A stretch of DNA of 64,000 nucleotides from Rhodobacteraceae bacterium M382 (GCA_025141015.1 CP081098.1:4098501-4162500); one strand, 5' to 3'. Positions 16,735 to 25,252 are shown, counted from the first letter of the stretch. Notes: generated by a model not told the origin, from the sequence alone. Program-made: numbers and translations.

Positions 16735-16775
16735 TAGACCGTTTGGTCTACTCACTCTCTGGACCAATCGGTCCA
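16735..16775. promoter_or_regulatory. Paired TetR-type operators
   Basis: Two inverted repeats with the same design: TAGACC-GTTT-GGTCTA at 16735-16750 and TGGACC-AATC-GGTCCA at 16760-16775. Arms are perfect and centres are 25 bases apart. They lie between the divergent hydrolase and TetR genes and resemble known TetR-family sites (TAGACC-N4-GGTCTA). Confidence 0.75.
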
Positions 16776-16794
16776 GTTCTGTCAAGCTGGCACC

Positions 16795-17376
16795 ATGACT
16801 GACGTTACGCCGCCAAAACCGCTATCGACCAAAGATCGCCTGATCCGAGCTGCGGCCAATCTGTTCCGCAACAGGGGCTATCATGGCGTTGGATTGAATG
16901 AATTGCTGGTCGAAGCAAAGGCACCCAAGGGATCGCTGTATCACCACTTTCCCAACGGCAAGGCCGACTTGGCGTTGGCGTCGGCCACCTGGGCATCCGA
17001 CCAGATGTTGCGGTTGATCGCCAGCAGTTTTGACCCTGCGGATACATTTGCAGCGGGGGCCACGACTCTGTGTCACAAGCTCGCCAAATTGTTTGATAGC
17101 GCCGGAAAGTGGAGCGGTTGCCCGGTCTCTGCAACCCTGTTCGAAGGGCCGGAAAACGAAGATTTTCACACCCACGCAGCACATCTGTTTCAGGGCTGGA
17201 TTACCGAGGTCGAACAACACGCCCTGCGTCTGGGACAATCCCCCGAACAGGCGCACCGATCAGCTGAGAACCTGTATTTGCTGATGCAGGGTGGCTGGCA
17301 ATTGGCTCGGGTCCAACGCGATTCGGATATCCTGCGCCGCCTCCCAGACCAGATGTGCCACTTCGAATCCGCTTGA
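16795..17376 (+). CDS. TetR/AcrR-family transcriptional repressor
   Basis: 193 residues. N-terminal helix-turn-helix: TKDRLIRAAANLFRNRGYHGVGLNELLVEAKAPKGSLYHHF, a textbook TetR DNA-binding domain. The C-terminal domain (about 80-190) is the ligand and dimer region and resembles LmrA/YxaF-type members (GCPVSATLFEG). It is divergent from the alpha/beta hydrolase gene. The two operators between them suggest autoregulation and repression of the hydrolase, relieved by a small, possibly lipophilic, ligand that is not identifiable here. Confidence 0.9.
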   Translation: MTDVTPPKPLSTKDRLIRAAANLFRNRGYHGVGLNELLVEAKAPKGSLYHHFPNGKADLALASATWASDQMLRLIASSFDPADTFAAGATTLCHKLAKLFDSAGKWSGCPVSATLFEGPENEDFHTHAAHLFQGWITEVEQHALRLGQSPEQAHRSAENLYLLMQGGWQLARVQRDSDILRRLPDQMCHFESA

Positions 17377-17401
17377 CGCTGCGGGGTCGCAGGCATTAGC
17401 G

Positions 17402-17600
17402 ATGAACCCGATGGTTCCCGCGTTGCTCACGTGGCCGGGATGAAAAGGGAATGTGGTGCGGCCCCGAAAAGGGCCCAGTCCACGACTGCCCCCGCAACTG
17501 TAGGCGGCGAGCGACCCCGAATGATCACCACTGCGCCAGATCCGGCGTGGGAAGGATCGGGGAAGTTTTGACCCGCAAGTCAGGAGACCTGCCATCGGAA
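17402..17600 (+). promoter_or_regulatory. Cobalamin riboswitch
   Basis: Conserved parts occur in the right order: the 5' GATGGTTCCC region near 17410, GGGAATGTGGTGC near 17447, the central ACTGCCCCCGCAACTGTA near 17484-17501, CCACTG followed by GGGAAGG near 17550, and a full B12 box AGTCAGGAGACCTGCC at 17578-17593. Coenzyme B12 binding should lower expression of the gene that follows at 17714. It begins just after the TetR stop codon, with about 120 bases between its end and the next start. Confidence 0.92.
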
Positions 17601-17713
17601 CTGAAACTTGTACCTGGACGGGGTGTCTGGGCAGGGTTCGATGATGGCACAACGCGCCAATACCACATCGCAACACCTGTCAGGTCCACCCGTTCAACTG
17701 CGCGGAGGGCGCT

Positions 17714-18118
17714 ATGATCTGGACTGACAAAACGTATTCTTATGCTGCAACCTTGTGCCAGCACACCGGACGCCCTTGTCCGGCAGCTGCGCGGATCGTC
17801 AAACGACTGACCCAGGCGGTACATCGCGCCGGAGCAGCCACATCGCCTGATTTTGAAATCGACGGTTCTGCGGATGTCCAAGGCTGCGATCGTGTCTGTA
17901 CGGCACGTTTTGTGGCGACACAGGGCCAGATCCGGTTGTTTTGCGGGGTCTCGGGCGATACCGCGAACGCCACGCTTGATCGCTTTGCCGATGCATTGTT
18001 TGACATGACCGGTGCGATGGCCTCCCCCGGTGCGGCGCATACACCCTGCGCCATGCTTCAGGCGCGAACCCGACCGGCTCAACCCGCAACGCCCGCTCTC
18101 TCGGTGGCGGTTCCCTGA
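17714..18118 (+). CDS. Small Cys-containing protein under B12 riboswitch, DUF1636-like
   Basis: 134 residues. An N-terminal CQHTGRPCP and a later GCDRVCTARF give two cysteine pairs, followed by IRLFCGVSGD and a helical end (TLDRFADALF). This layout resembles the DUF1636 metal-binding family often found with cobalt and cobalamin genes, but the match is by eye and moderate. A B12 riboswitch directly upstream supports a role in cobalt or cobalamin handling. GGAGGGCGCT precedes the ATG. The C-terminal 30 residues (rich in Ala and Pro) look unstructured. The downstream phosphatase runs the other way, so this gene seems to be transcribed alone. Confidence 0.6.
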   Translation: MIWTDKTYSYAATLCQHTGRPCPAAARIVKRLTQAVHRAGAATSPDFEIDGSADVQGCDRVCTARFVATQGQIRLFCGVSGDTANATLDRFADALFDMTGAMASPGAAHTPCAMLQARTRPAQPATPALSVAVP

Positions 18119-18124
18119 CGCCTG

Positions 18125-18673
18125 TCAGGTCGGAGCGTGGGGCAACCTGCGCTCCCCATACGCCCAATTCATTTGCTCGGTGGTTTCCACCGCACACGGG
18201 CGCACTGCGCGCAGCCGGGCCAGTGCATGGGCCGGGACCTCTCCCGATTCAATCATCAACCGCAGTGCAACCATGCCGGACCGGCCGCACCCACCCTTGC
18301 AATGCACCAGCACGCGCCCCCCACCGACCAGCGCCTTGCGGGCCATATGGCTGATCTCGGGCCAGCGGGCCAGAAAACCGGGGCCCGGCGCACCGAAATC
18401 TTCGACCGGAAGATGCGCCCAGCGACTGGCTGCACGCTGCACGTCCTGCCCCAGGGCCGACGCCCCGACCGCCTCCATTTCCGTATAAGTGGTCATTGAA
18501 ATCACCAGGCCCGGTCTCCATTCACGAATATGGTTCATATCGGTCTGGTAACACCCCGAAGCCCCTGGCAGCTGGGTGATCGCAAGAATCCCATCTGCGA
18601 CCGAAATCGCATGGATGACCAGCCCTGTGTGGCCAGCATCCGGGGAACCGTCTTGACTGTCCTGTGCCTGCAT
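18125..18673 (-). CDS. Protein-tyrosine/dual-specificity phosphatase-like protein
   Basis: 182 residues from ATG 18673 (GAGGCG just upstream; a longer start at 18739 is possible). The catalytic P-loop VHCKGGCGRSG gives the C-x5-R signature. A likely general-acid Asp lies in HLPVEDFGAPGP, at the expected distance before it. The fold is that of compact cysteine phosphatases acting on phosphotyrosine or small phosphates; the substrate is not evident. Its 3' end meets the riboswitch-controlled gene tail to tail, with six bases between. Confidence 0.82.
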   Translation of the reverse strand: MQAQDSQDGSPDAGHTGLVIHAISVADGILAITQLPGASGCYQTDMNHIREWRPGLVISMTTYTEMEAVGASALGQDVQRAASRWAHLPVEDFGAPGPGFLARWPEISHMARKALVGGGRVLVHCKGGCGRSGMVALRLMIESGEVPAHALARLRAVRPCAVETTEQMNWAYGERRLPHAPT

Positions 18674-18850
18674 GTGTCGCCTCAAGCCTGCTATCGCCTC
18701 CTTGGGAGCCAATAGTGCAGCAGCTTTGCGAGATCCCAAAGAGAAATCGGCGGACCGGGCATTTGGCCCCTATGACCGGTGGACGTCACGGGCCTACCGC
18801 CGTACCCTGAGCGGCGACCCTGACCTCACGAATCCCGGCGCGAGCATTGC

Positions 18851-20632
18851 ATGACTGATCACACCGCCAGCCAGTACCAAGTGCTGGCCCGCAAATACCG
18901 CCCTGAAACCTTTGCCGACCTGGTCGGACAAAGCGCGATGGTGCGCACACTCAAGAATGCCTTTGCTGCGGACCGGATTGCCCAGGCATTCATCATGACC
19001 GGGATCCGGGGCACCGGCAAAACCACGACAGCACGGATCATCGCCAAGGGAATGAACTGTATCGGTCCCGATGGGACCGGCGGCCCGACAACCGAACCCT
19101 GCGGACAATGCGAACATTGCACGGCGATCATGGAAGGACGCCATGTCGACGTCATGGAAATGGACGCTGCCAGCCGCACCGGTGTGGGCGACATCCGTGA
19201 GATCATTGACTCGGTGCGGTATCGCGCGGCCTCGGCTCGCTACAAAATCTATATTATCGACGAAGTTCACATGCTGTCGACCAGCGCGTTCAACGCGCTG
19301 CTCAAGACGCTGGAAGAGCCCCCTGCGCATGTAAAGTTCATCTTTGCCACCACCGAAATCCGCAAAGTCCCCGTCACGGTGCTCTCGCGGTGTCAGCGGT
19401 TCGACCTGCGTCGCATCGAACCCGAAGACATGATCGCCCTGATGCGCAAGATCGCCGCCGCAGAAAAAGCCGAGATCGCAGAAGATGCGTTGGCGTTGAT
19501 CACGCGGGCCGCCGAAGGTTCGGCCCGAGACGCGACATCGCTTCTGGATCAGGCCATTTCACATGGAGCTGGCGAAACCTCTGCCGATCAGGTCCGGGCC
19601 ATGCTGGGGCTGGCCGACCGGGGCCGGGTGTTGGACCTGATGGATATGATCCTACGCGGCGATGCTGCCGGGGCGCTTACTGAACTGGGGTCGCAATACG
19701 CCGAAGGGGCCGACCCGTTGGCAGTGCTGCGGGATCTGGCCGAAATCACCCATTGGGTGTCTGTGGTCAAAATCACCCCAGATGCCGCCGAAGATCCCAC
19801 GATCTCTCCCGACGAACGCGCCCGGGGCGGCCAGATGGCCGAAGCCCTGCCCATGCGGGTTCTTACACGGATGTGGCAGATGCTGCTCAAGGCCCTGGAG
19901 GAAGTCGCCGCTGCGCCGAACGCCATGATGGCAGCTGAAATGGCGGTGATCCGGCTGACCCATGTGGCCGACCTGCCCAGCCCCGAAGAGCTGATCCGCC
20001 GACTGCAGGACACGCCTCCGCCCCCGCCGAATCCAGGTGGCGGCATGGCTGCACCTGGGGGCAATGGCGGATATTCCTCCCCGTCTGCGATGGGCAACCT
20101 GCAGGCCGGCGGACCCGCAGCAACCGGTGGCACACCTGTCGCCTCTGGATTGGGCGCACCTACGGCGGAATTGGCGGGCGATCCGGCCTTGGCTCTGGCC
20201 CGCTATCCCACCTTCGAACATGTCATCGAATTGATCCGCAAACATCGAGATGGCGTATTGCTGGCCCAAGTCGAAAGCTATGTGCGTTTGGCCTCGTACC
20301 AGCCCGGCCGCGTAGAATTTCAACCTACCGAAGATGCCCCTGCTGATCTGTCACAAAGGCTCGGGGCACAGTTGCAACGATGGACTGGAAACCGCTGGGC
20401 TGTCATCGTGGTCAATCAGGGCGGTGGTGACACCATTCGCGAACGCGAAGACGCCGCTGAAAACGCGTTGCGCGCAGAAGCTGAAGAACACCCGCTAGTG
20501 CAGGCCGTTCTGGTCAACTTCCCCAAGGCCCGGATCAAGGAAATTCGATCCGCACAGGACATTCTGGCCGAAGTCGAAGCCGAAGCCCTGCCCGAAGTCG
20601 AAGACGAATGGGACCCCTTCGAGGACGGGTAA
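18851..20632 (+). CDS. dnaX: DNA polymerase III subunits gamma and tau
   Basis: 593-residue clamp-loader ATPase. Near the N-terminus are YRPETFADLVGQ, Walker A GIRGTGKTTTA (about 51-61), a four-cysteine zinc site (C...EPCGQCEHC), Walker B IYIIDEVHML and sensor SRC motif (VTVLSRCQRFDLR). A Gly/Pro-rich linker near residue 390-430 leads to the tau C-terminal part. It loads the beta clamp and couples replicase to helicase. The usual alphaproteobacterial order dnaX-ybaB-recR is kept here but with a dioxygenase gene inserted after dnaX. No obvious A-rich slippage heptamer was noticed for making gamma. Confidence 0.96.
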   Translation: MTDHTASQYQVLARKYRPETFADLVGQSAMVRTLKNAFAADRIAQAFIMTGIRGTGKTTTARIIAKGMNCIGPDGTGGPTTEPCGQCEHCTAIMEGRHVDVMEMDAASRTGVGDIREIIDSVRYRAASARYKIYIIDEVHMLSTSAFNALLKTLEEPPAHVKFIFATTEIRKVPVTVLSRCQRFDLRRIEPEDMIALMRKIAAAEKAEIAEDALALITRAAEGSARDATSLLDQAISHGAGETSADQVRAMLGLADRGRVLDLMDMILRGDAAGALTELGSQYAEGADPLAVLRDLAEITHWVSVVKITPDAAEDPTISPDERARGGQMAEALPMRVLTRMWQMLLKALEEVAAAPNAMMAAEMAVIRLTHVADLPSPEELIRRLQDTPPPPPNPGGGMAAPGGNGGYSSPSAMGNLQAGGPAATGGTPVASGLGAPTAELAGDPALALARYPTFEHVIELIRKHRDGVLLAQVESYVRLASYQPGRVEFQPTEDAPADLSQRLGAQLQRWTGNRWAVIVVNQGGGDTIREREDAAENALRAEAEEHPLVQAVLVNFPKARIKEIRSAQDILAEVEAEALPEVEDEWDPFEDG

Positions 20633-20740
20633 TCACCCCCGCGCGCCTCTGGATCAGCCCATTCTGGCCTTGCCTCGAATTTGGGCTTGGTCGAATCGAC
20701 GTCCTGGCGAATAGTTCTCGAAAAGACAGGGTTCAGAATC

Positions 20741-21610
20741 ATGCATACCACGCCGCTTCATCCCCGTTTCGGGTTGGTTTTTCATGACGTCAATCTATCA
20801 GACGTTACCGCCGACCACCTGTTTCCAGAAATTCGCCAGGCCTTCGAAACCCATTCGGCCCTGCTGTTTCGTGGGCAGGATCTGTCAGACGCGGAACACA
20901 CGCGGTTGGGGCACCTGTTTGGCCCGCTGGAAAACCGCGAGTCGATGGCCTTGGGTACAGATGTGGCTTTTGAGGTCTCGGCGCTATCAAACCGCACGGC
21001 CAAAGGCTTGCGCGAAGCTCACGACCTACGATTGCTGGATTTGCAGGCCAACATGTTGTGGCACACCGACAGCACTTTTTTGCCGATCCCATCGCTGGTC
21101 AATATCATCACCGCCAAAGTCGTCCCGGACACCGGTGGAGAGACCGAAATCGCTTCGACACGGGTTGCTTGGGCCGAGATGCCCGAAGAATTGAAAGCGC
21201 AATTGCGGGACGCCGTGATCTGGCACCGCCTATCGCATTCCCGATCGCGCATCTCTGAAAAGCTGGCAACCCTGCCCCGCATGACACGTTGGCCTGACCG
21301 CCCTTGGCGTGCCGTATGGCCAAACCCGGTGACCGGCGAAGAAGCCCTGCTCATCGCGAGCCACGCCTTTGCCATCGAAGGCTGTGGACTGGCACAAGGA
21401 CAGGCGCTGATCGACAGGGCCATCGCCCATTGTACTCAGGCCGACTATGTTTACAGCCACAAATGGCAGGTCGGCGATGTCCTGATCTGGGACGAACGCG
21501 CGACGATGCATCGGGGCAGGCCCTGGGATTACGCGCAGGAACGCAGCCTCAAAAGCCTGTGTTGCTCTGCCACGGACGCCGACGGAGTCCCATCTGTGCG
21601 AGTAGTCTAG
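20741..21610 (+). CDS. TauD/TfdA-family Fe(II)/2-oxoglutarate dioxygenase
   Basis: 289 residues. The iron site is visible as MLWHTDSTF (H-x-D) and a distal His with the 2-oxoglutarate Arg in ERATMHRGRPWDY. LLFRGQDLSDAEH near the N-terminus and GGETEIASTRVAW also fit the family. It hydroxylates a small substrate, often starting cleavage of sulfonates, phenoxyacids or similar compounds; the substrate here is unknown. ATG 20741 is chosen because conservation begins there. It sits between dnaX and ybaB, on the same strand, about 110 bases after dnaX. Confidence 0.88.
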   Translation: MHTTPLHPRFGLVFHDVNLSDVTADHLFPEIRQAFETHSALLFRGQDLSDAEHTRLGHLFGPLENRESMALGTDVAFEVSALSNRTAKGLREAHDLRLLDLQANMLWHTDSTFLPIPSLVNIITAKVVPDTGGETEIASTRVAWAEMPEELKAQLRDAVIWHRLSHSRSRISEKLATLPRMTRWPDRPWRAVWPNPVTGEEALLIASHAFAIEGCGLAQGQALIDRAIAHCTQADYVYSHKWQVGDVLIWDERATMHRGRPWDYAQERSLKSLCCSATDADGVPSVRVV

Positions 21611-21818
21611 CTGCGCTTGTATGCGGCCAAGTTGAGCGGCTCGAACCACTTTCACCCCTGCACAAAATCGGCTTTGTCTTCCTCGGATATCGAACGATCG
21701 ACGGGAGCCCAGCGCCGCCCAGCTTTGCCGACGTTCTGCCTGAGGACGCGCAGAACACTTGTACATCAGGCCGCCTGCCCGTATCTAATCGGCAACCTAA
21801 TTTTGACGGAGTGACCCA

Positions 21819-22163
21819 ATGCTAAAAGGTCTCGGTGGACTTGGCGACATGGCCAAGATGATGAAATCGGCCCAGGAGCTGCAAACCAAAATGGCCCAGA
21901 TGCAGGATGAACTGCATAATGTCATGGTTGTCGGCGAAAGCGGCGCGGGGTTGGTCAAAGCGACAGCCAGCGCCAAAGGCGAGCTCAAAGGTCTGGACAT
22001 TGATCCTTCGATCTTCAACGGCGACGACAAGGAGGTTGTCGAAGACCTGATCCTGGCCGCAATCAAAGACGCACAGTCAAAAGCGGCAGACAAAGCACAG
22101 GAAGAAATGACACGCCTGACCGAAAGCATGGGGCTGCCGAAGGACATCAAGCTTCCCTTCTGA
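21819..22163 (+). CDS. YbaB/EbfC-family nucleoid-associated protein
   Basis: 114 residues: MLKGLGGLGDMAKMMKSAQELQTKM, then a basic middle and MGLPKDIKLPF at the end, all typical of YbaB/EbfC. The dimer binds DNA and is nearly always encoded between dnaX and recR, as here. Start has GGAGTGA upstream. The 200 bases before it, after the dioxygenase gene, hold no gene that can be supported. Confidence 0.95.
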   Translation: MLKGLGGLGDMAKMMKSAQELQTKMAQMQDELHNVMVVGESGAGLVKATASAKGELKGLDIDPSIFNGDDKEVVEDLILAAIKDAQSKAADKAQEEMTRLTESMGLPKDIKLPF

Positions 22164-22199
22164 TCAAGGCTGACTTGTGCATTTGCAGGATTGAACGGC

Positions 22200-22219
22200 C
22201 CTGGCCCTGATGGGCCAGG
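22200..22219 (+). terminator. Hairpin after ybaB
   Basis: Perfect 8-bp stem CCTGGCCC-TGAT-GGGCCAGG beginning 37 bases after the ybaB stop. There is no strong T-run after it, so termination is possible but not certain. Confidence 0.35.
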
Positions 22220-22338
22220 CTGAAACCTGGAAGGCCAACCGCCCGTGTCTTCATGATTAGCGTTTTGGCCAATGTCGATGTCCGTGTCGACCAATTGCGC
22301 GGGATTGCGGTTGGATGACTTAGGGAGGGCCAAGCCTG

Positions 22339-22620
22339 CTACGCATGTTTCCCATTCAGAGACAGGCGCAGATCGGCTTTTGGCGGTTCTTCTGGACCCA
22401 GGCCGGGCCCAGGAAATCCCGGGAAATATTTGGACGGAAGCGCATCGCTCATCTGATCCGTCAGACGCTTCCCCAGGTGCGCGGCAATATCCGCCAGCGA
22501 TACAAGCGTGGTATCATATCACCCAAGCCCCGATGATCCAGCGCAACCCATTTCCTTTGTCACGCAATCAAGCCATGATCAAAAAAGCCCAACCCGATCA
22601 CGACGTGCGGTGATCGTCAT
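22339..22620 (-). pseudogene. Possible decayed coding sequence between ybaB and recR
   Basis: On the minus strand one frame begins with ATG at 22620, is broken by two stops, then stays open through a well-ordered stretch including LVSLADIAAHLGKRLTDQ and a tail ending LSLNGKHA before TAG at 22339-22341. The composition is protein-like, but no family was recognised. It could be a relic of a gene once convergent with ybaB, or chance. No plus-strand gene is supported in the 475 bases between ybaB and recR. Confidence 0.3.
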
Positions 22621-22638
22621 GCCTCAGGAGACTTTTGG

Positions 22639-23235
22639 ATGAGCGGTTCGACCGACGAGATCGAAAACCTGATTGCCCTGATGGCCAAGCTTCCCGGATT
22701 AGGCCCCCGATCAGCCCGGCGTGCGGTGCTTCATCTCATTCGAAAGCGCGCTTTGCTGCTAACACCGCTCGCAGACACCATGAGCCAAGTCGCAATCAGC
22801 GCGCGCGAGTGCCTGAATTGTGGAAACGTCGGGACTTCGGAAATTTGCGATATCTGCGAAGACCCCAAACGCGCAACGGGCGAACTCTGCGTCGTCGAAG
22901 ATGTGGCCGACCTATGGGCCATGGAACGGTCCGGGGTATTCAAAGGTCGGTACCACGTGCTTGGTGGGACCCTGTCGGCACTGGATTCAGTCGGACCAAA
23001 CGAACTGCGGATCCCCCGATTACTCGACCGGGTCATCTCCGAAGATATCTCCGAAGTGATCATGGCACTGAATGCAACCGTCGACGGACAGACCACGGCA
23101 CACTACATCGCGGATCAACTGCAATCCCAGGTTCGCCTGACATCTCTGGCTCAGGGCGTGCCCATCGGCGGCGAGCTCGACTATCTGGACGATGGCACAA
23201 TCACCGCAGCTCTCAGAGCCCGAAAAGAGATTTGA
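22639..23235 (+). CDS. recR: Recombination mediator protein RecR
   Basis: 198 residues. Helix-hairpin-helix near the start ([24 protein letters not shown]), a C4 zinc finger ([16 protein letters not shown]) and a Toprim domain ([17 protein letters not shown]...YHVLGG) ending with the Walker-B-like C-terminus. RecR works with RecF/RecO to load RecA on gapped DNA. It is the last gene of the dnaX-ybaB-recR block. Start ATG 22639 follows CAGGAGA. Confidence 0.97.
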   Translation: MSGSTDEIENLIALMAKLPGLGPRSARRAVLHLIRKRALLLTPLADTMSQVAISARECLNCGNVGTSEICDICEDPKRATGELCVVEDVADLWAMERSGVFKGRYHVLGGTLSALDSVGPNELRIPRLLDRVISEDISEVIMALNATVDGQTTAHYIADQLQSQVRLTSLAQGVPIGGELDYLDDGTITAALRARKEI

Positions 23236-23352
23236 CCTCAGCTGGGTTTGGTGCGCACCCATTGCCGGAAAACCTGTAACCTGCCCCCCGCCAACGCGCT
23301 CCCGCGCCCTGACGCAGCATCAAAGATGCGTCGTCGCTGGTCTTGGGCCACG

Positions 23353-23390
23353 CCGGGCGCTTTGCGGGGCTTGCCCCGCAAAGCGCCCGG
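23353..23390. repeat. Perfect 18-bp inverted repeat between recR and threonine aldolase gene
   Basis: Left arm CCGGGCGCTTTGCGGGGC (23353-23370) and exact complement at 23373-23390 with a TT loop. A second short hairpin, GGTTCC-N4-GGAACC, follows at 23406-23421. The two flanking genes converge on this spot, so it may act as a two-way terminator, or be a dispersed repetitive element; no T-run is present. Confidence 0.7.
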
Positions 23391-23525
23391 CCCAACGGGA
23401 GGAGAGGTTCCGACAGGAACCCGACGACGGGCGGGAGCCCCAGTTTGCCAAATTTCCCGTCCAAATGATGCCTGGCACCACTTATACGTACCTTTCACAC
23501 TGGCCATCAACCAGCGCATCCACGC

Positions 23526-24578
23526 CTATGCAAAAAATGCCCGCAGGCCGTCTTCGACCCGTTCCATTGCCACGTCGTCAATATCCTTGTGGAAAACCAT
23601 ACGAATTGCCCCGTTTGAACCACCTCCCAACACAACACCCTGCTTGGCCAGCTGCGCACGCAGTGGGTCGTTCGTACCGTCTGTCGGGGTGAAGAACACC
23701 ATGTTCGTGGCCTGTGTCACAGTCCCGACCTTCAACTCTCGAAGTGTTTGAGCAATGCGATCGGCCCGCGCGTGATCCTCACTCAAACCTTCCACATTGT
23801 GTTTCAATGCATACAACCCCGCTGCCGCCAGAACACCGGCTTGGCGCATCCCGCCACCCAGCATCTTGCGCCAGCGACGCGCTTGCGCAATCAGATCCTG
23901 AGGCCCAACCAAAACGGATCCCGCCGGTGTGCCCAGACCTTTGGAGAGGCAGATTGACACGGTATCAACCAACCCGGCCAATTCCGTCTCACGACACCCA
24001 AGCTGCGCAATCGCATTGAAGAAACGGGCTCCGTCCAAATGCACTGACAATCCATGTGACCGTGCGGTTCGGGCTGACGCCGACATGTCGGCCAATGGGA
24101 CAACCAAACCATTGTGCGTGTTTTCCAGGGACACCAAGCGACTGACCGCCAGATGGGAATCATCATCCCGGACTGCGCCGGAAATCACCGCGGGATCCAA
24201 CGCCCCATCTGCCCGAACCGGCACCGGGCAAAGGGCAATCCCGCCCAGCACCGACGCCCCCGCGGCCTCGTAGGCATACACGTGGTACCCAGTGCCGACG
24301 ATAATCTCCTCTCCCCGTGCGCAATGGGCCAGCAATCCAACCAAATTGCTCATCGTCCCGGTTGGCAGGAACAGACCGGCCTCCTTGCCCAGCCTTTCGG
24401 CCAACTCGGTTTCCAGCCGATTGACCTGCGGATCTTCGCCATAGACATCATCCCCGAGCTCGGCCTCGTACATGGCTTGACGCATCCCTGCATCCGGTTG
24501 TGTCACCGTATCACTGCGCAAGTCACAGACCGGTGCGTTGCCCCGGTCTGTTCGGGTCATTCCCGCGTATTGGTTCAT
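23526..24578 (-). CDS. ltaE: Low-specificity L-threonine aldolase
   Basis: 350-residue fold-type I PLP enzyme: DLRSDTVTQPDAGMRQAM opens the conserved part, LENTHNG, HLDGARFFNA (PLP-binding Asp) and SICLSKGLGTPAGS with Lys213 as the aldimine lysine. It splits L-threonine or allo-threonine to glycine and acetaldehyde, and similar beta-hydroxy amino acids. Its ATG overlaps the stop of the upstream oxygenase gene by four bases, so the two are co-translated. That pairing suggests work on a hydroxylated amino acid, which is inference. Confidence 0.92.
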   Translation of the reverse strand: MNQYAGMTRTDRGNAPVCDLRSDTVTQPDAGMRQAMYEAELGDDVYGEDPQVNRLETELAERLGKEAGLFLPTGTMSNLVGLLAHCARGEEIIVGTGYHVYAYEAAGASVLGGIALCPVPVRADGALDPAVISGAVRDDDSHLAVSRLVSLENTHNGLVVPLADMSASARTARSHGLSVHLDGARFFNAIAQLGCRETELAGLVDTVSICLSKGLGTPAGSVLVGPQDLIAQARRWRKMLGGGMRQAGVLAAAGLYALKHNVEGLSEDHARADRIAQTLRELKVGTVTQATNMVFFTPTDGTNDPLRAQLAKQGVVLGGGSNGAIRMVFHKDIDDVAMERVEDGLRAFFA

Positions 24579-25252
24579 TCCGTCACCTGATCATAAGCCA
24601 ACGCCGCTACGATATGCACACGCTGGGTTTCACCACCATTCAGCGCGGTATGATAGCCGCGTGTGTCGGTAAAATACACGGACCCATCCGCTGGCAAATG
24701 CGTCACATGATGGTTGACGATGAACAGCGATCCAGGGTTCGAAATGATCGGGATGTGCAGGCGCGGTTCCGGGTCTCGATGCCAGGAATTGCAGTTGTAC
24801 AACCCCTTTGACAGGATCCGGGTCCGCCCGATAGGAAAGCGTTTGCTCAGCTCCTGGTGAACGTGCTCGAAATAGGTTCCCGCAAATTTTGGATTGAACT
24901 CGGAAAAATCGATCTCGGGCACCAGATCCTCACGGGGCTCTTCGACATAGCGATCGTCTCCACGCAGCCAGTATCGCCCCGACAAATCATTGGTGGTCCA
25001 TTCGGATTGCCCCGGGCGTTGGGTCAGCGGCAGGGCAGCAAATCCCTGATCCTGCATATGCCCCATCATCGCCTCGCGCCTCTGACATTCCTCCAGCGCA
25101 CCGCGCAACTTTTCGATATCGAATTTCAGCTCCAGCCGCTCGATCCCGGGGCCAGGTTTGAAATGGGCAACCGATTGGGTTCCCGGCATGGTGGACATTT
25201 GGCTGGCGATCATGTCGACATCAGCGTCGCGAATTGTGGGAACAAAAGTCAT
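24575..25252 (-). CDS. Aspartyl/asparaginyl beta-hydroxylase-like 2-oxoglutarate dioxygenase
   Basis: 225 residues from ATG 25252. The core YNCNSWHRDPEPRLHIPII resembles the PF05118 family: His158-x-Asp160 as iron ligands, with a later His and Arg (VYFTDTRGYHTALNGGETQRVHIVAAL) for the third ligand and 2-oxoglutarate. It should hydroxylate a protein side chain or a free amino acid or derivative. Its stop overlaps the threonine aldolase start (ATGA), and a LysR regulator is divergent upstream. A longer frame up to 25432 lacks conserved sequence and enters the LysR gene, so it is not used. Confidence 0.75.
   Translation of the reverse strand: MTFVPTIRDADVDMIASQMSTMPGTQSVAHFKPGPGIERLELKFDIEKLRGALEECQRREAMMGHMQDQGFAALPLTQRPGQSEWTTNDLSGRYWLRGDDRYVEEPREDLVPEIDFSEFNPKFAGTYFEHVHQELSKRFPIGRTRILSKGLYNCNSWHRDPEPRLHIPIISNPGSLFIVNHHVTHLPADGSVYFTDTRGYHTALNGGETQRVHIVAALAYDQVTE

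Noticed and set aside
18740-18850. Small SRP RNA gene near dnaX
   Set aside because: The conserved GGAAGCAGCC apical loop of bacterial SRP RNA is not present here or around 20640.
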